Positions 1 to 6,276 of a DNA stretch of 13,205 nt are shown piece by piece. This stretch comes from an uncultured Clostridia bacterium (lineage in GTDB: Bacteria > Bacillota > Clostridia > Christensenellales > UBA1242), in the NCBI GenBank assembly GCA_937874195.1, contig CALNBM010000065.1:1-13205 (forward strand), in the 5' to 3' direction. A model generated the notes under the pieces. That model was not told the origin of the DNA, did not search any database, and was given only the letters and a program-made list of their open reading frames with translations. The position numbers and the translations under genes were made by a program. The first letter of the stretch is position 1. Every line of letters begins with the position of its first letter.

Positions 1-28
1 TGTCATACCGGTAAATTTTAATTTTACT

Positions 29-1081
29 TTAATCCACCCTTATCTTCAGAAGTTTTCCAGGTTCACCCAAAAAAAGACAGCCGTCTTTCATGGAAACCAA
101 AGTGCCTAAAGATTCCAACGTATTCTTATCGACTTTAAACAATTTATGAGCTGACAGGTCATCATATCTGAATTTCATCACATAAAAATCATCTTTACAG
201 AAAAAAGAAACAGCCACATCGTTACCATCCGAAAGCATATTTGTGGAATAAATCTTTCCATCTTCTGCGATACTGCGCATTAAATCCAGCGGGTTATCTT
301 TTTTTACATCCGAAAAATCAGGCCACAAATTATTAAAATCCAGTTCACAAAGCACTTCGGCCTGTCCACCATGACATTTATAAATTCTCGGTTCAACAGC
401 TGGCAAGTACAAAATGGTATCATTCGAAACTCTGGCAAACACATTATAGCTTGCAAATGTCACATTCTCTACTTCGCGAGGCACTGGCAAGACTGGTTTT
501 CTGGAGTCTCCATCCACATATATCAGCTTATCCTTATTCGAACCATACGCCACATTACCACGGTCATACCACACACCGCCAGAGTTGCCACTCTCACAGA
601 AGAAATGATTCGCTTGAGCCTCGGCATCGTCTTTATATAGGAATGTGAAATTCTGATCCAAATATATTCGCTGAGAGGTAGAATAGGTATCAAGAAGCAC
701 TACTCCTGAAGGTATGACGTTGAAATCTACAATACTAACAAATTCATTCGGCCCATTCCCTCTTTTAGTATATGAATTCACAAGCGCACCTTCCGAATCA
801 TACAGATAAAGACCAGGATCCTTCCATGAGTCCAGAATCAGTATCGAATCTCCCATCCATTCAAGTTTGGTTATATTTCCGGGGAAATGACTTGACAGGG
901 AATCATTTAACATAAGTACATCAATAGATAATGCCGCCTCCTTCAATGGCAGGGCATCATCAAGACTTACACTAATCTTACCGGATTTCATATCTGAACC
1001 TCTTTTTGTGCAGGATAATATCATTAGTGACATCATTATACAAGCCACACTGACTTTTAATAATCTCATATTAAGTTTCAT
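29..1081 (-). CDS. Six-bladed beta-propeller lipoprotein, Bacteroidetes (BF3164-like) type
   Basis: The 350-residue product begins with a lipoprotein signal peptide: a basic start, a hydrophobic stretch at about residues 7-22 and a lipobox I-L-S-C with the acylated cysteine at residue 24. The rest is beta-rich, with repeated blade-like strands such as the one ending D-S-I-L-I-L-D near residue 84. The signature G-N-G-P-N-E-F at residues 108-114 is the G-x-G-P-x-E-[FY] motif typical of Bacteroides six-bladed propeller lipoproteins (BF3164-like family, usually about 350-400 residues), so the gene looks complete. Such proteins sit on the cell envelope; their ligand is generally unknown. A second ATG at residue 5 is an equally possible start, and neither has a Shine-Dalgarno site, as is usual in Bacteroidetes. 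G+C is clearly higher than in the rest of the window and codon choice is less AT-biased. This gene therefore comes from a different genome background, by transfer or by contig chimerism. Confidence 0.85.
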   Translation of the reverse strand: MKLNMRLLKVSVACIMMSLMILSCTKRGSDMKSGKISVSLDDALPLKEAALSIDVLMLNDSLSSHFPGNITKLEWMGDSILILDSWKDPGLYLYDSEGALVNSYTKRGNGPNEFVSIVDFNVIPSGVVLLDTYSTSQRIYLDQNFTFLYKDDAEAQANHFFCESGNSGGVWYDRGNVAYGSNKDKLIYVDGDSRKPVLPVPREVENVTFASYNVFARVSNDTILYLPAVEPRIYKCHGGQAEVLCELDFNNLWPDFSDVKKDNPLDLMRSIAEDGKIYSTNMLSDGNDVAVSFFCKDDFYVMKFRYDDLSAHKLFKVDKNTLESLGTLVSMKDGCLFLGEPGKLLKIRVD

Positions 1082-1379
1082 ATAAATCTGTTTTTTGTTT
1101 TAAACTTATCAAATGGAAAGAGAATATATACTTTAATTCTAGTTGTTTTTTATGAACAAGTTTGCCCGTGTTATAACCTTCAATCTTGCCTAAATTATAT
1201 CTATCATTAAGCAGTTTTTCGATTTTTCTAATGCGTGCTAATATTGTTGCATCGTTTAATATCCCAAGATTTTTTCCGCCACTTCTTGATGTTTTATTTA
1301 TTTTACTAATATCATCCAACCTTAAACCACCCCCAAATGCGACTAAAACCTTTATAAACTTATATTTTTCACTTCCCAT
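1071..1379 (-). CDS. Possible small winged-helix-like protein or fragment (hypothetical)
   Basis: A 102-codon reading frame opens with ATG and shows natural low-GC codon use (AGA, AAA, ATA, GAT, TTA), unlike a random antisense frame. Residues 1-75 loosely resemble the DNA-binding wing of OmpR/PhoB-type regulators: a leucine/isoleucine helix L-R-L-D-D-I-S-K-I, then I-L-A-R-I-R-K-I-E-K-L-L (compare the I-x-x-L-R-x-K-L recognition helix), then a G-K-I-E-G-Y-N hairpin. No receiver domain precedes it. The last ~30 residues do not continue the similarity, and the frame overlaps the start of the lipoprotein gene by 11 bases. It may be a small complete gene, the tail-swapped remnant of a longer regulator cut at the composition boundary, or a spurious frame. 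No Shine-Dalgarno site is seen. The family assignment is a weak visual match. Confidence 0.35.
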   Translation of the reverse strand: MGSEKYKFIKVLVAFGGGLRLDDISKINKTSRSGGKNLGILNDATILARIRKIEKLLNDRYNLGKIEGYNTGKLVHKKQLELKYIFSFHLISLKQKTDLYET

Positions 1380-1397
1380 AACAAATACAAAATATTT

Positions 1398-1403
1398 TAT
1401 AAT
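1398..1403 (+). promoter_or_regulatory. Possible -10 box of a leaderless gene
   Basis: A perfect TATAAT ends seven bases before the ATG at 1411, so transcription would begin at or next to the start codon. No convincing -35 box is seen at the usual spacing, and no Shine-Dalgarno site separates it from the ATG. In DNA this AT-rich the hexamer could be chance. Confidence 0.25.
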
Positions 1404-1410
1404 TTAATAA

Positions 1411-2163
1411 ATGATAAATAGACTACAAAGGTTTTTATTTTTAATTATTGCGCTTTTATGTGTGATTCCCACACGCATACCTGTTTATTCAGCTGATTTA
1501 TCCACTTACGCTCAAATCACTACGCACGGATATTTATATAGTTCGCCAAACACATTGTCTTTTTATCAAATATGCATGCTGGAAACAACTTACTTTGTTA
1601 AAATAATTCTTGTTAACGATAATGAATTCTATTATGTTGACTACTGCGATGTGCAAGGCTATGTTTTAAAAAGTGTGGTGCGAAAAATAATTGGAACTCC
1701 TAAAAACTCTTTTCCAAACCTAACAATTTCCACAAACGATGACAAATGCTTTTTTCGCTCATCACCCAAGCGTGCCGATGACAATATTATAGGCACGCTT
1801 CAACCCTTTACATCTAATATAAGATATATAGGAAAAATAGTTGGTCAAGAAATGTGGGACTTTGGTGGAACAACTTGGTATTTTGTAAACTATAACGGCA
1901 TAAAAGGTTATATTTACGGCGGTTATTTAATTTCCCGGCCAAGTGTTCCACCTAACACAGAACAAATCGCTTTTATTGAAAGCGAGCAATATCTAACAGT
2001 AAACCCGCTCTCAAATCAAGCCTGCTTGGCTATTATCTTTTTAACACTAATTCCTGCCGTTTTCATATTAATAATGCTTTTTAAAAGTCCAAAAGTTCCT
2101 GTGCAAAAACCAGCAAAAGTAGTTCACCAAACCGACAATATCGATTATGATAGTTTGCTTTAA
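1411..2163 (+). CDS. Secreted membrane-anchored protein with two SH3-like domains
   Basis: The 250-residue product has an N-terminal signal peptide (arginines at 4 and 7, hydrophobic core 8-20, likely cleavage after the V-Y-S-A at about residue 29). Two SH3-like beta-barrel segments follow at about residues 31-92 and 105-176; each ends in the characteristic W/Y-x-V...G-Y-V/I pattern, as in F-Y-Y-V-D-Y...V-Q-G-Y-V and T-W-Y-F-V-N-Y-N-G-I-K-G-Y-I. A single transmembrane helix at about 204-224 precedes a short cytoplasmic tail of ~25 residues. Bacterial SH3-like domains commonly bind peptidoglycan or cell-wall peptides, so a wall-contacting surface role is likely; no catalytic domain is present. 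The same C-terminal order (SH3, SH3, helix, short tail) recurs in the gene at 3406-5850, suggesting related proteins. The ATG has no recognisable Shine-Dalgarno site, and a TATAAT lies only 7 bases upstream. The specific function is not known. Confidence 0.85.
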   Translation: MINRLQRFLFLIIALLCVIPTRIPVYSADLSTYAQITTHGYLYSSPNTLSFYQICMLETTYFVKIILVNDNEFYYVDYCDVQGYVLKSVVRKIIGTPKNSFPNLTISTNDDKCFFRSSPKRADDNIIGTLQPFTSNIRYIGKIVGQEMWDFGGTTWYFVNYNGIKGYIYGGYLISRPSVPPNTEQIAFIESEQYLTVNPLSNQACLAIIFLTLIPAVFILIMLFKSPKVPVQKPAKVVHQTDNIDYDSLL

Positions 2164-2237
2164 AGTTGTATAGATGCTTATTAAAAAATACTTTTGCTTA
2201 TAAACACAATTTTTAGCTTTACTTCTTACTTATTTAA

Positions 2238-2253
2238 TTTTTTTTAAAAAAAA
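2238..2253. terminator. T8A8 palindromic tract, possible terminator or bent DNA
   Basis: Eight T followed by eight A and then five more T, about 75 bases after the stop of the SH3 gene. A near-identical T8A7 tract follows the other SH3-anchored gene directly. It can fold only as an A-U hairpin, so as a terminator it would be weak; it may instead be intrinsically curved DNA. Confidence 0.3.
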
Positions 2254-2281
2254 TTTTTAGTTTTTATTTACTTATTTTATA

Positions 2282-2328
2282 AAAAATCTTTTTTATAAAA
2301 AATTTACTTAGGTAAAATATATCACTAA
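2282..2328. repeat. 47-base direct repeat, copy 1
   Basis: Identical to 2493-2539 except for one base (A versus G in the run ACTT[A/G]GGTAAAATATATCA). The copy begins within an A/T inverted repeat (arms TTTATAAAAAA and TTTTTTATAAA around TC) and ends in ATATATCACTAA, where the 35-base tandem repeat begins. Confidence 0.8.
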
Positions 2329-2387
2329 TTAAGATGATATTCTATCAAAAAATATATCACTGATTAAGATGATATTCTATCAAAAAA
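2314..2387. repeat. 35-base tandem repeat, two units
   Basis: Two head-to-tail units of 35 bases (2316-2350 and 2351-2385) differ at one position (A at 2327, G at 2362), and the identity runs a base or two past each end. Each unit contains an inverted pair ATATCA...TGATAT with a 10-base loop and an overlapping TGATA-TTC-TATCA dyad, so the array offers several short protein-binding or hairpin sites. A third, truncated start of the unit is found at the end of the 2493-2539 repeat. Two units with no spacer do not make a CRISPR. Confidence 0.8.
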
Positions 2388-2492
2388 TTAAATTAAATCG
2401 TTTTTATAGTTCTTTTATTGCCTTAATGACTTTGCCTAAAAACTTTTGCTTTTAAACTTTTACTTATAAACTGTTTTAGTTTTTTACTACTT

Positions 2493-2539
2493 AAAAATCT
2501 TTTTTATAAAAAATTTACTTGGGTAAAATATATCACTAA
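2493..2539. repeat. 47-base direct repeat, copy 2
   Basis: Second copy of the 2282-2328 sequence with one substitution, lying 34 bases beyond the 3' end of the minus-strand HTH gene. After the shared ATATATCACTAA it diverges from copy 1, so only copy 1 carries the tandem units. Confidence 0.8.
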
Positions 2540-2572
2540 ATAAATTTAATCTATAAAATATGTCCGTATTTC

Positions 2573-3097
2573 TTACACAACATACTCGTCCAGCAACTCT
2601 TTTGCTAAACGAAAATTCGTAAAATCTTTTTCTATATTTTTGTTATATTCGCCAAAACTAGTAAATAATTCTACTTCATTATTATAATTTTCTTGAAAAT
2701 ATTGGCTATTATAACCTAGTCTGGTAAGCGCACTGGCAAATGATGCCAGTGCCATTTTTTTGTATCTAAAAATAGTGCGGACATTAACACCAAATAAATT
2801 TGCTTGTTCGTCCGCACACACGCCATCAAAATACTCCAAAACCAACTGTCTTTGATATTTACTTGGCATTTTAATTATTGCATCTTGAATTATTACTTTT
2901 AAATTTAAAAATCTTCTTTTCTTATCAATAAATTCGTTAACTTTGTCCACTCTTTTTAAAATATTTAATGGATTGGCTTTGTCGTAATAGGAAGTATTTA
3001 AGCATTTGTTTAGCACATATTTGTCTATGGCATTAATTGAACTTTCTAAGTATTTATAAAAAGATAAAATCAATTTTCCCCACTGCTTGATTTCCAT
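2573..3097 (-). CDS. Sigma-70 region-4-like HTH DNA-binding protein
   Basis: The 174-residue product contains, at about residues 76-122, a close match to sigma-70 region 4: M-P-x-K-x-Q-R-Q-L-V-L-E-Y-F-D-G, followed by the helix-turn-helix A-D-E-Q-A-N-L-F-G-V-N-V-R-T-I-F-R-Y-K-K (about 95-114). This corresponds to the usual L-P-x-x-Q-R-x-V-x-x-L-x-y-x-e-g...E-I-A-x-x-l-g-i-s-x-x-t-V. Residues 1-75 are helical and charged but show no sigma region 2, so it is more likely a sigma-like transcriptional regulator (phage-type late regulators have this layout) than a full sigma factor. The tail (130-174) is acidic and unassigned. The start is firm: a perfect AAGGAG lies 6 bases upstream of the ATG. 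It is monocistronic, faces the 2164-2572 repeats at its 3' end and diverges from the large surface protein gene at 3406. A consensus promoter overlapped by a LexA-type box suggests SOS control. Targets are unknown. Confidence 0.8.
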   Translation of the reverse strand: MEIKQWGKLILSFYKYLESSINAIDKYVLNKCLNTSYYDKANPLNILKRVDKVNEFIDKKRRFLNLKVIIQDAIIKMPSKYQRQLVLEYFDGVCADEQANLFGVNVRTIFRYKKMALASFASALTRLGYNSQYFQENYNNEVELFTSFGEYNKNIEKDFTNFRLAKELLDEYVV

Positions 3098-3137
3098 AAC
3101 AACTCCTTTTTATTTAACCATTTTTTTAAAAATTCTA

Positions 3138-3149
3138 GAACTTTTGTTC
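3138..3149. promoter_or_regulatory. LexA/DinR-type SOS box
   Basis: GAAC-TTTT-GTTC is an exact match to the GAAC-N4-GTTC core of the Gram-positive LexA box, and the dyad extends one base on each side (A...T). It starts two bases downstream of the minus-strand -10 box, so bound LexA would cover the transcription start of the sigma-like HTH gene. An overlapping TTCTAGAA palindrome (3133-3140) adds to the dyad structure. A 12-base match in AT-rich DNA is not proof, but the exact position on a consensus promoter makes it persuasive. Confidence 0.6.
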
Positions 3150-3150
3150 T

Positions 3151-3179
3151 ATTATATACCATTTGGAAAAAAATTTCAA
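3151..3179 (-). promoter_or_regulatory. Housekeeping promoter of the HTH gene
   Basis: On the minus strand TTGAAA (3179-3174), a 17-base spacer and a perfect TATAAT (3156-3151) form a near-consensus sigma-A promoter. Transcription would start near 3144, about 45 bases before the ATG, inside the SOS box. Confidence 0.7.
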
Positions 3180-3313
3180 TACTCTATGCCAAAATTTTCC
3201 AATTACGCTAAAATTTAAATTTATTTTCTCCACAATTTTTTTAGTTAATCAACTATATTGGCATACTTCCCTACTGCTTACATGAATTTAGTATCTTTCT
3301 ACTATTTTTTTAA

Positions 3314-3327
3314 GTTTGTTCACAAAC
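3314..3327. promoter_or_regulatory. GTTTGT-TC-ACAAAC dyad, possible operator
   Basis: A perfect 6+6 inverted repeat with a two-base centre, 18 bases upstream of the plus-strand -35 box. Its GTTTG/CAAAC half sites also occur, with different spacing, in the dyad at 7570-7587 in front of the other large surface-protein gene. It could be an activator or repressor site; the binding protein is unknown. Confidence 0.35.
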
Positions 3328-3345
3328 AAAAACCAGACTTTTTAT

Positions 3346-3374
3346 TTGATATATGTTTATATTTGTTATATAAT
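3346..3374 (+). promoter_or_regulatory. Housekeeping promoter of the 3406 surface-protein gene
   Basis: TTGATA (3346-3351), a 17-base spacer and a perfect TATAAT (3369-3374) make a near-consensus sigma-A promoter. Transcription would start near 3381, giving a short leader of about 25 bases that contains the GGGAAG ribosome-binding site. Confidence 0.75.
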
Positions 3375-3405
3375 GTAAGATAAATAAAAATAATGGGAAG
3401 TGCTA

Positions 3406-5850
3406 TTGAAAATTAAAAAAATTCTTGTTTTTATTTTAATATTTGTTTCATCAATTCTTTCTTTTACTTGCAATAAAGCGATATTTTTTGCAGATTCAAG
3501 CACATCCGCCGTCATTAGCCCACTGTTTTTAAATGACGCTGAATTCTCGCTAGACCTAACCGATATAACTTTTTTTGATATAAATAGCAACTATATTGTT
3601 TATGCAAACAATAGTTCCACCACTCTTACTATTTTAAATAGAAAAAATAAAAACATAGACCACTTAACAATAGAAGTCGATTATGAAACAATTTACATAA
3701 AACTTACTTGCAATTTTTTATTTGTGGGAATTAAAAATGTTACAAACAAATTAGTAGTTTTTAATCTTACTAGTAAAGAAGAAGTTTTTTTGAAAGATAC
3801 TGATGGAATTGCTATGCAATTATATGATTACAACTATATCTCTATCATGGAAACCAGTTTGCAATCGGAAAATTGTATTTTAATTGCCACCACTTCAAGC
3901 ACAGAACTTACGTATTACCATTTTTCAACTAACAATCTTAATTGCATTCGCTCTTCAATGGTTCAAAATACCCAATTTTCCAACCATTCGCTTTCCTATA
4001 TTGCGCTTAGTTATGATGGTATTAATTCTTCTAATATTGCTTATGTTGTGGGTAGTGGAACAGGAAATAAACTATTTAAAATTACCCTTGATAATGGATT
4101 TTATATCGCCGTACCCACTCGTTTTTATCCTGCTAATAAATTTGTTTCATTAATAACCGTGCAAAATATATATGAAACTGAAATCAAGGATTATCTTGTG
4201 GCGGTATCCTATGAAGATTGCACCATTAAAATTGTTAAAACCACAACCCTTTCCGCTCCTCCCGATGACAAAGAAACTAACTGGACAAAAGGCCCCGAAT
4301 CACTGGAAAATAACAGCTTTAAGAAAGGTGTAGTAAACCACCCATGTGACGCAAAGTTTTTCAACGGCAAAGTTTATGTAAGCGACAGAGGAACAAAAAG
4401 TATTCAATCTTTCACTCTTGAAATAGACAACGCAGATACCATGAATTTTAACGGAGTGAAAGTAGTTGCGGCTAGTTTTTGTGCTGAAATTGGCAGATTT
4501 AATCCAAATTCTCATTTGTCAAATTCTAATGCTTTTGACCGGTTGCTAGTATCGGACAGCGAAAATAATCGCTTACAATTAATTTTAAACGATGAAGCAA
4601 CTGAAATTCCAAACACTATCGGCTCTAATCCTTCTCATGCAATCTTTGATAATGATAATAATATTTATTATAGTGTCAAGAAAACCGATGGCTACTCCTT
4701 TATTAAATATAGTTTAGAGGACTCGCAGTTTGTTGAATACACTTCCTATTTATCTAGTACAAGTTCTCATCCGTTGCCTGAAATATATTCTATAACATAC
4801 GCTCTTGATAATGTGTTTTTAGTGGCAGCAAATGTTTTTATTATGTATTCAAAACAATCTAACACTTTAACTGAAGTGTCTTATTCATCTTTTACTCCCG
4901 AATTTAATAATACTAATATATTAACATATTTGCCACAGTTGGAACAATTATTGTTTTATTCCAACAATCAATTAATTAGGCTAAACTATAACTCGGCAAG
5001 TGTGTTCCTGCCTGTGGGAAATGTCACAAATATAACAGATGTTTCATCTATTGCCGTTGATAATAACGATAATATTTTTATGCTTATTGGTAACAGCATT
5101 TTAAAATATAAAGTTGAAGATAATCAAATTGTGCTTGATAATGAACTTACAAATGATATTTTTTCAGATTACAACAATATTTCCATAAACAAACTTGGCG
5201 GGAATATTTATGCTTTTAATAACAAAACTTGCTCTATTGAAACAATTTCTTTGCCAACATTTAATTTAATTGAACAGCCAAAACGGGTTATAACCACCAC
5301 TCATAATGTTGCAATTTATAAAAATGCAAGCGGACTAAATGGCGAAGTTGTGGAAATCTTAGCAGTTTTACCAATCGACATCTATCTAGATATTTATTCT
5401 CCTTATCCTGTTTATAAAAATGGCAATAAATTTTTTGTGGTGAACCTTGACAATGGCGGATATGGATATGTTAATGTGGTGGATGTGTTTTTCGACAATG
5501 AACAAATAGTTAAAGATTTAATAATTTCAAACGCACGCATTAATATTCGTGACCGAAGTGAAAGTGTTAAATTGTTTGCTCTGCCCGATTTAGAAGGCAC
5601 AGTTATATGCAACTTAAACAACACACATAGAATTTATGTTAAAAACTATGATAAAGAAAGTGAGTTTACTTTTATCCAATGCTATGACGAAAATCAACAA
5701 GAACTCCGTGGCTATGTGCAAACAAAATATGTTGATTTAAATGAAATGGACAAGGGCGAATTTAATGCTCTAATTATTTTATGTGCAGGATTACTTTTAG
5801 CACTTGTACTTTTCATTTGTTACACAAGATTTAGAGAAGATAAAAATTAA
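3406..5850 (+). CDS. Large surface protein: NHL/beta-propeller, two SH3-like domains, C-terminal membrane anchor
   Basis: The 814-residue product has a lysine-rich signal peptide (M-K-I-K-K, hydrophobic to about 29). NHL-like blades follow, for example H-P-C-D-A-K-F-F-N-G-K-V-Y-V-S-D-R-G (about 310-330), L-L-V-S-D-S-E-N-N-R-L (about 380-392), A-I-F-D-N-D-N-N-I-Y-Y (about 412-422) and S-I-A-V-D-N-N-D-N-I-F (about 548-558). These suggest a propeller that binds a ligand or partner rather than an enzyme. Two SH3-like segments occupy about 630-690 and 705-775, and one membrane helix (about 785-806) ends in a short basic tail. The outer part is therefore exported and tethered, and the SH3 units may touch peptidoglycan. 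I chose TTG at 3406 over GTG at 3400 because the GGGAAG site (3395-3400) is 5 bases from TTG but overlaps the GTG. It shares its C-terminal layout with the gene at 1411. The precise role is unknown. Confidence 0.85.
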   Translation: MKIKKILVFILIFVSSILSFTCNKAIFFADSSTSAVISPLFLNDAEFSLDLTDITFFDINSNYIVYANNSSTTLTILNRKNKNIDHLTIEVDYETIYIKLTCNFLFVGIKNVTNKLVVFNLTSKEEVFLKDTDGIAMQLYDYNYISIMETSLQSENCILIATTSSTELTYYHFSTNNLNCIRSSMVQNTQFSNHSLSYIALSYDGINSSNIAYVVGSGTGNKLFKITLDNGFYIAVPTRFYPANKFVSLITVQNIYETEIKDYLVAVSYEDCTIKIVKTTTLSAPPDDKETNWTKGPESLENNSFKKGVVNHPCDAKFFNGKVYVSDRGTKSIQSFTLEIDNADTMNFNGVKVVAASFCAEIGRFNPNSHLSNSNAFDRLLVSDSENNRLQLILNDEATEIPNTIGSNPSHAIFDNDNNIYYSVKKTDGYSFIKYSLEDSQFVEYTSYLSSTSSHPLPEIYSITYALDNVFLVAANVFIMYSKQSNTLTEVSYSSFTPEFNNTNILTYLPQLEQLLFYSNNQLIRLNYNSASVFLPVGNVTNITDVSSIAVDNNDNIFMLIGNSILKYKVEDNQIVLDNELTNDIFSDYNNISINKLGGNIYAFNNKTCSIETISLPTFNLIEQPKRVITTTHNVAIYKNASGLNGEVVEILAVLPIDIYLDIYSPYPVYKNGNKFFVVNLDNGGYGYVNVVDVFFDNEQIVKDLIISNARINIRDRSESVKLFALPDLEGTVICNLNNTHRIYVKNYDKESEFTFIQCYDENQQELRGYVQTKYVDLNEMDKGEFNALIILCAGLLLALVLFICYTRFREDKN

Positions 5851-5869
5851 TTTTTTTTAAAAAAATTTT
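5851..5869. terminator. T8A7 tract directly after stop codon
   Basis: Eight T, seven A and four T directly follow the TAA of the large surface-protein gene, mirroring the T8A8 tract after the SH3 gene at 1411. Any hairpin would be A-U only, so terminator activity is doubtful on its own. Confidence 0.3.
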
Positions 5870-5974
5870 ACGATAATGAGTTAAATTAAATACCTCACCT
5901 AAAAAATGTGGTTTTTTAATGACGCTTTTTAACAAAGGGATATTTTAGTCTATTCGATATTTTAAGATTTCCCT

Positions 5975-5996
5975 CTACACGCAAATAGTCGTGTAG
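5975..5996 (+). terminator. Hairpin, possible terminator of the surface-protein gene
   Basis: CTACACG and CGTGTAG form a perfect 7-bp stem with an 8-base loop, followed by TTTGCTTT. It is the only GC-containing hairpin I noticed downstream of the gene, but lies about 125 bases past the stop and its T tract is interrupted. Confidence 0.4.
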
Positions 5997-6276
5997 TTTG
6001 CTTTGATGCAAATTAAAAATATGAAAGTTTACTCACATTTTTTCAAACCAAAGAAAAGAAAAAATATTATTAGCAACCTTAAAAAATTTAAGCAAACTAA
6101 GCGAAATTTATATGCTATTTTTTATATATGCTATTTATAGAATTTATGGAAAACTTTGATAAAAAATAATAAATTTGTCTTGATGTAATATTTTATAAAG
6201 CATGAAATAAAAAACGCAAATTCAGTGTCGTAACGAGTTTGTCCGCTAAACTTCAATTTTGTTTTATTAAATTTTC

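Larger units (their letters stand above)
2164..2572. other. Repeat-rich, AT-rich gap between convergent genes
   Basis: This 409-base stretch separates the plus-strand SH3 gene from the minus-strand HTH gene and contains no credible coding frame. It holds a T8A8 tract, two copies of a 47-base direct repeat and a 35-base tandem duplication, described separately. Weaker similarity between about 2187-2203 and 2441-2457 (both resembling CTTTTGCTTnTAAAC) suggests the direct repeats are the best-preserved part of a larger, decayed duplication of about 100-140 bases. Confidence 0.7.
3098..3405. promoter_or_regulatory. Divergent regulatory region between HTH gene and surface protein gene
   Basis: This 308-base gap carries one good promoter for each direction, a LexA-type box over the minus-strand promoter and a GTTTGT-ACAAAC dyad upstream of the plus-strand promoter. 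Between about 3181 and 3300 I see no further element. Confidence 0.7.
5851..6276. other. AT-rich gap between convergent genes
   Basis: This 426-base gap lies between the 3' ends of the surface-protein gene and the TauE/SafE half gene. It holds the T8A7 tract, a 7-bp hairpin at 5975-5996 and a short, more GC-rich island at about 6217-6252 that stands out from its surroundings. No coding frame in it looks real. Confidence 0.6.

Noticed and set aside
371..648. Plus-strand frames opposite the propeller lipoprotein
   Set aside because: They lie antisense to a well-supported gene, contain unnatural His-rich runs and show no start signals.
2314..2387. CRISPR array
   Set aside because: The two 35-base units are directly adjacent with no spacers, and there are no cas genes in the window.
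3406..3480. Lipoprotein signal for the large surface protein (cysteine in S-F-T-C-N)
   Set aside because: The residues before the cysteine do not form a lipobox (Phe at -2, Thr at -1), and a normal signal-peptidase site F-F-A follows; the C-terminal helix already provides an anchor.
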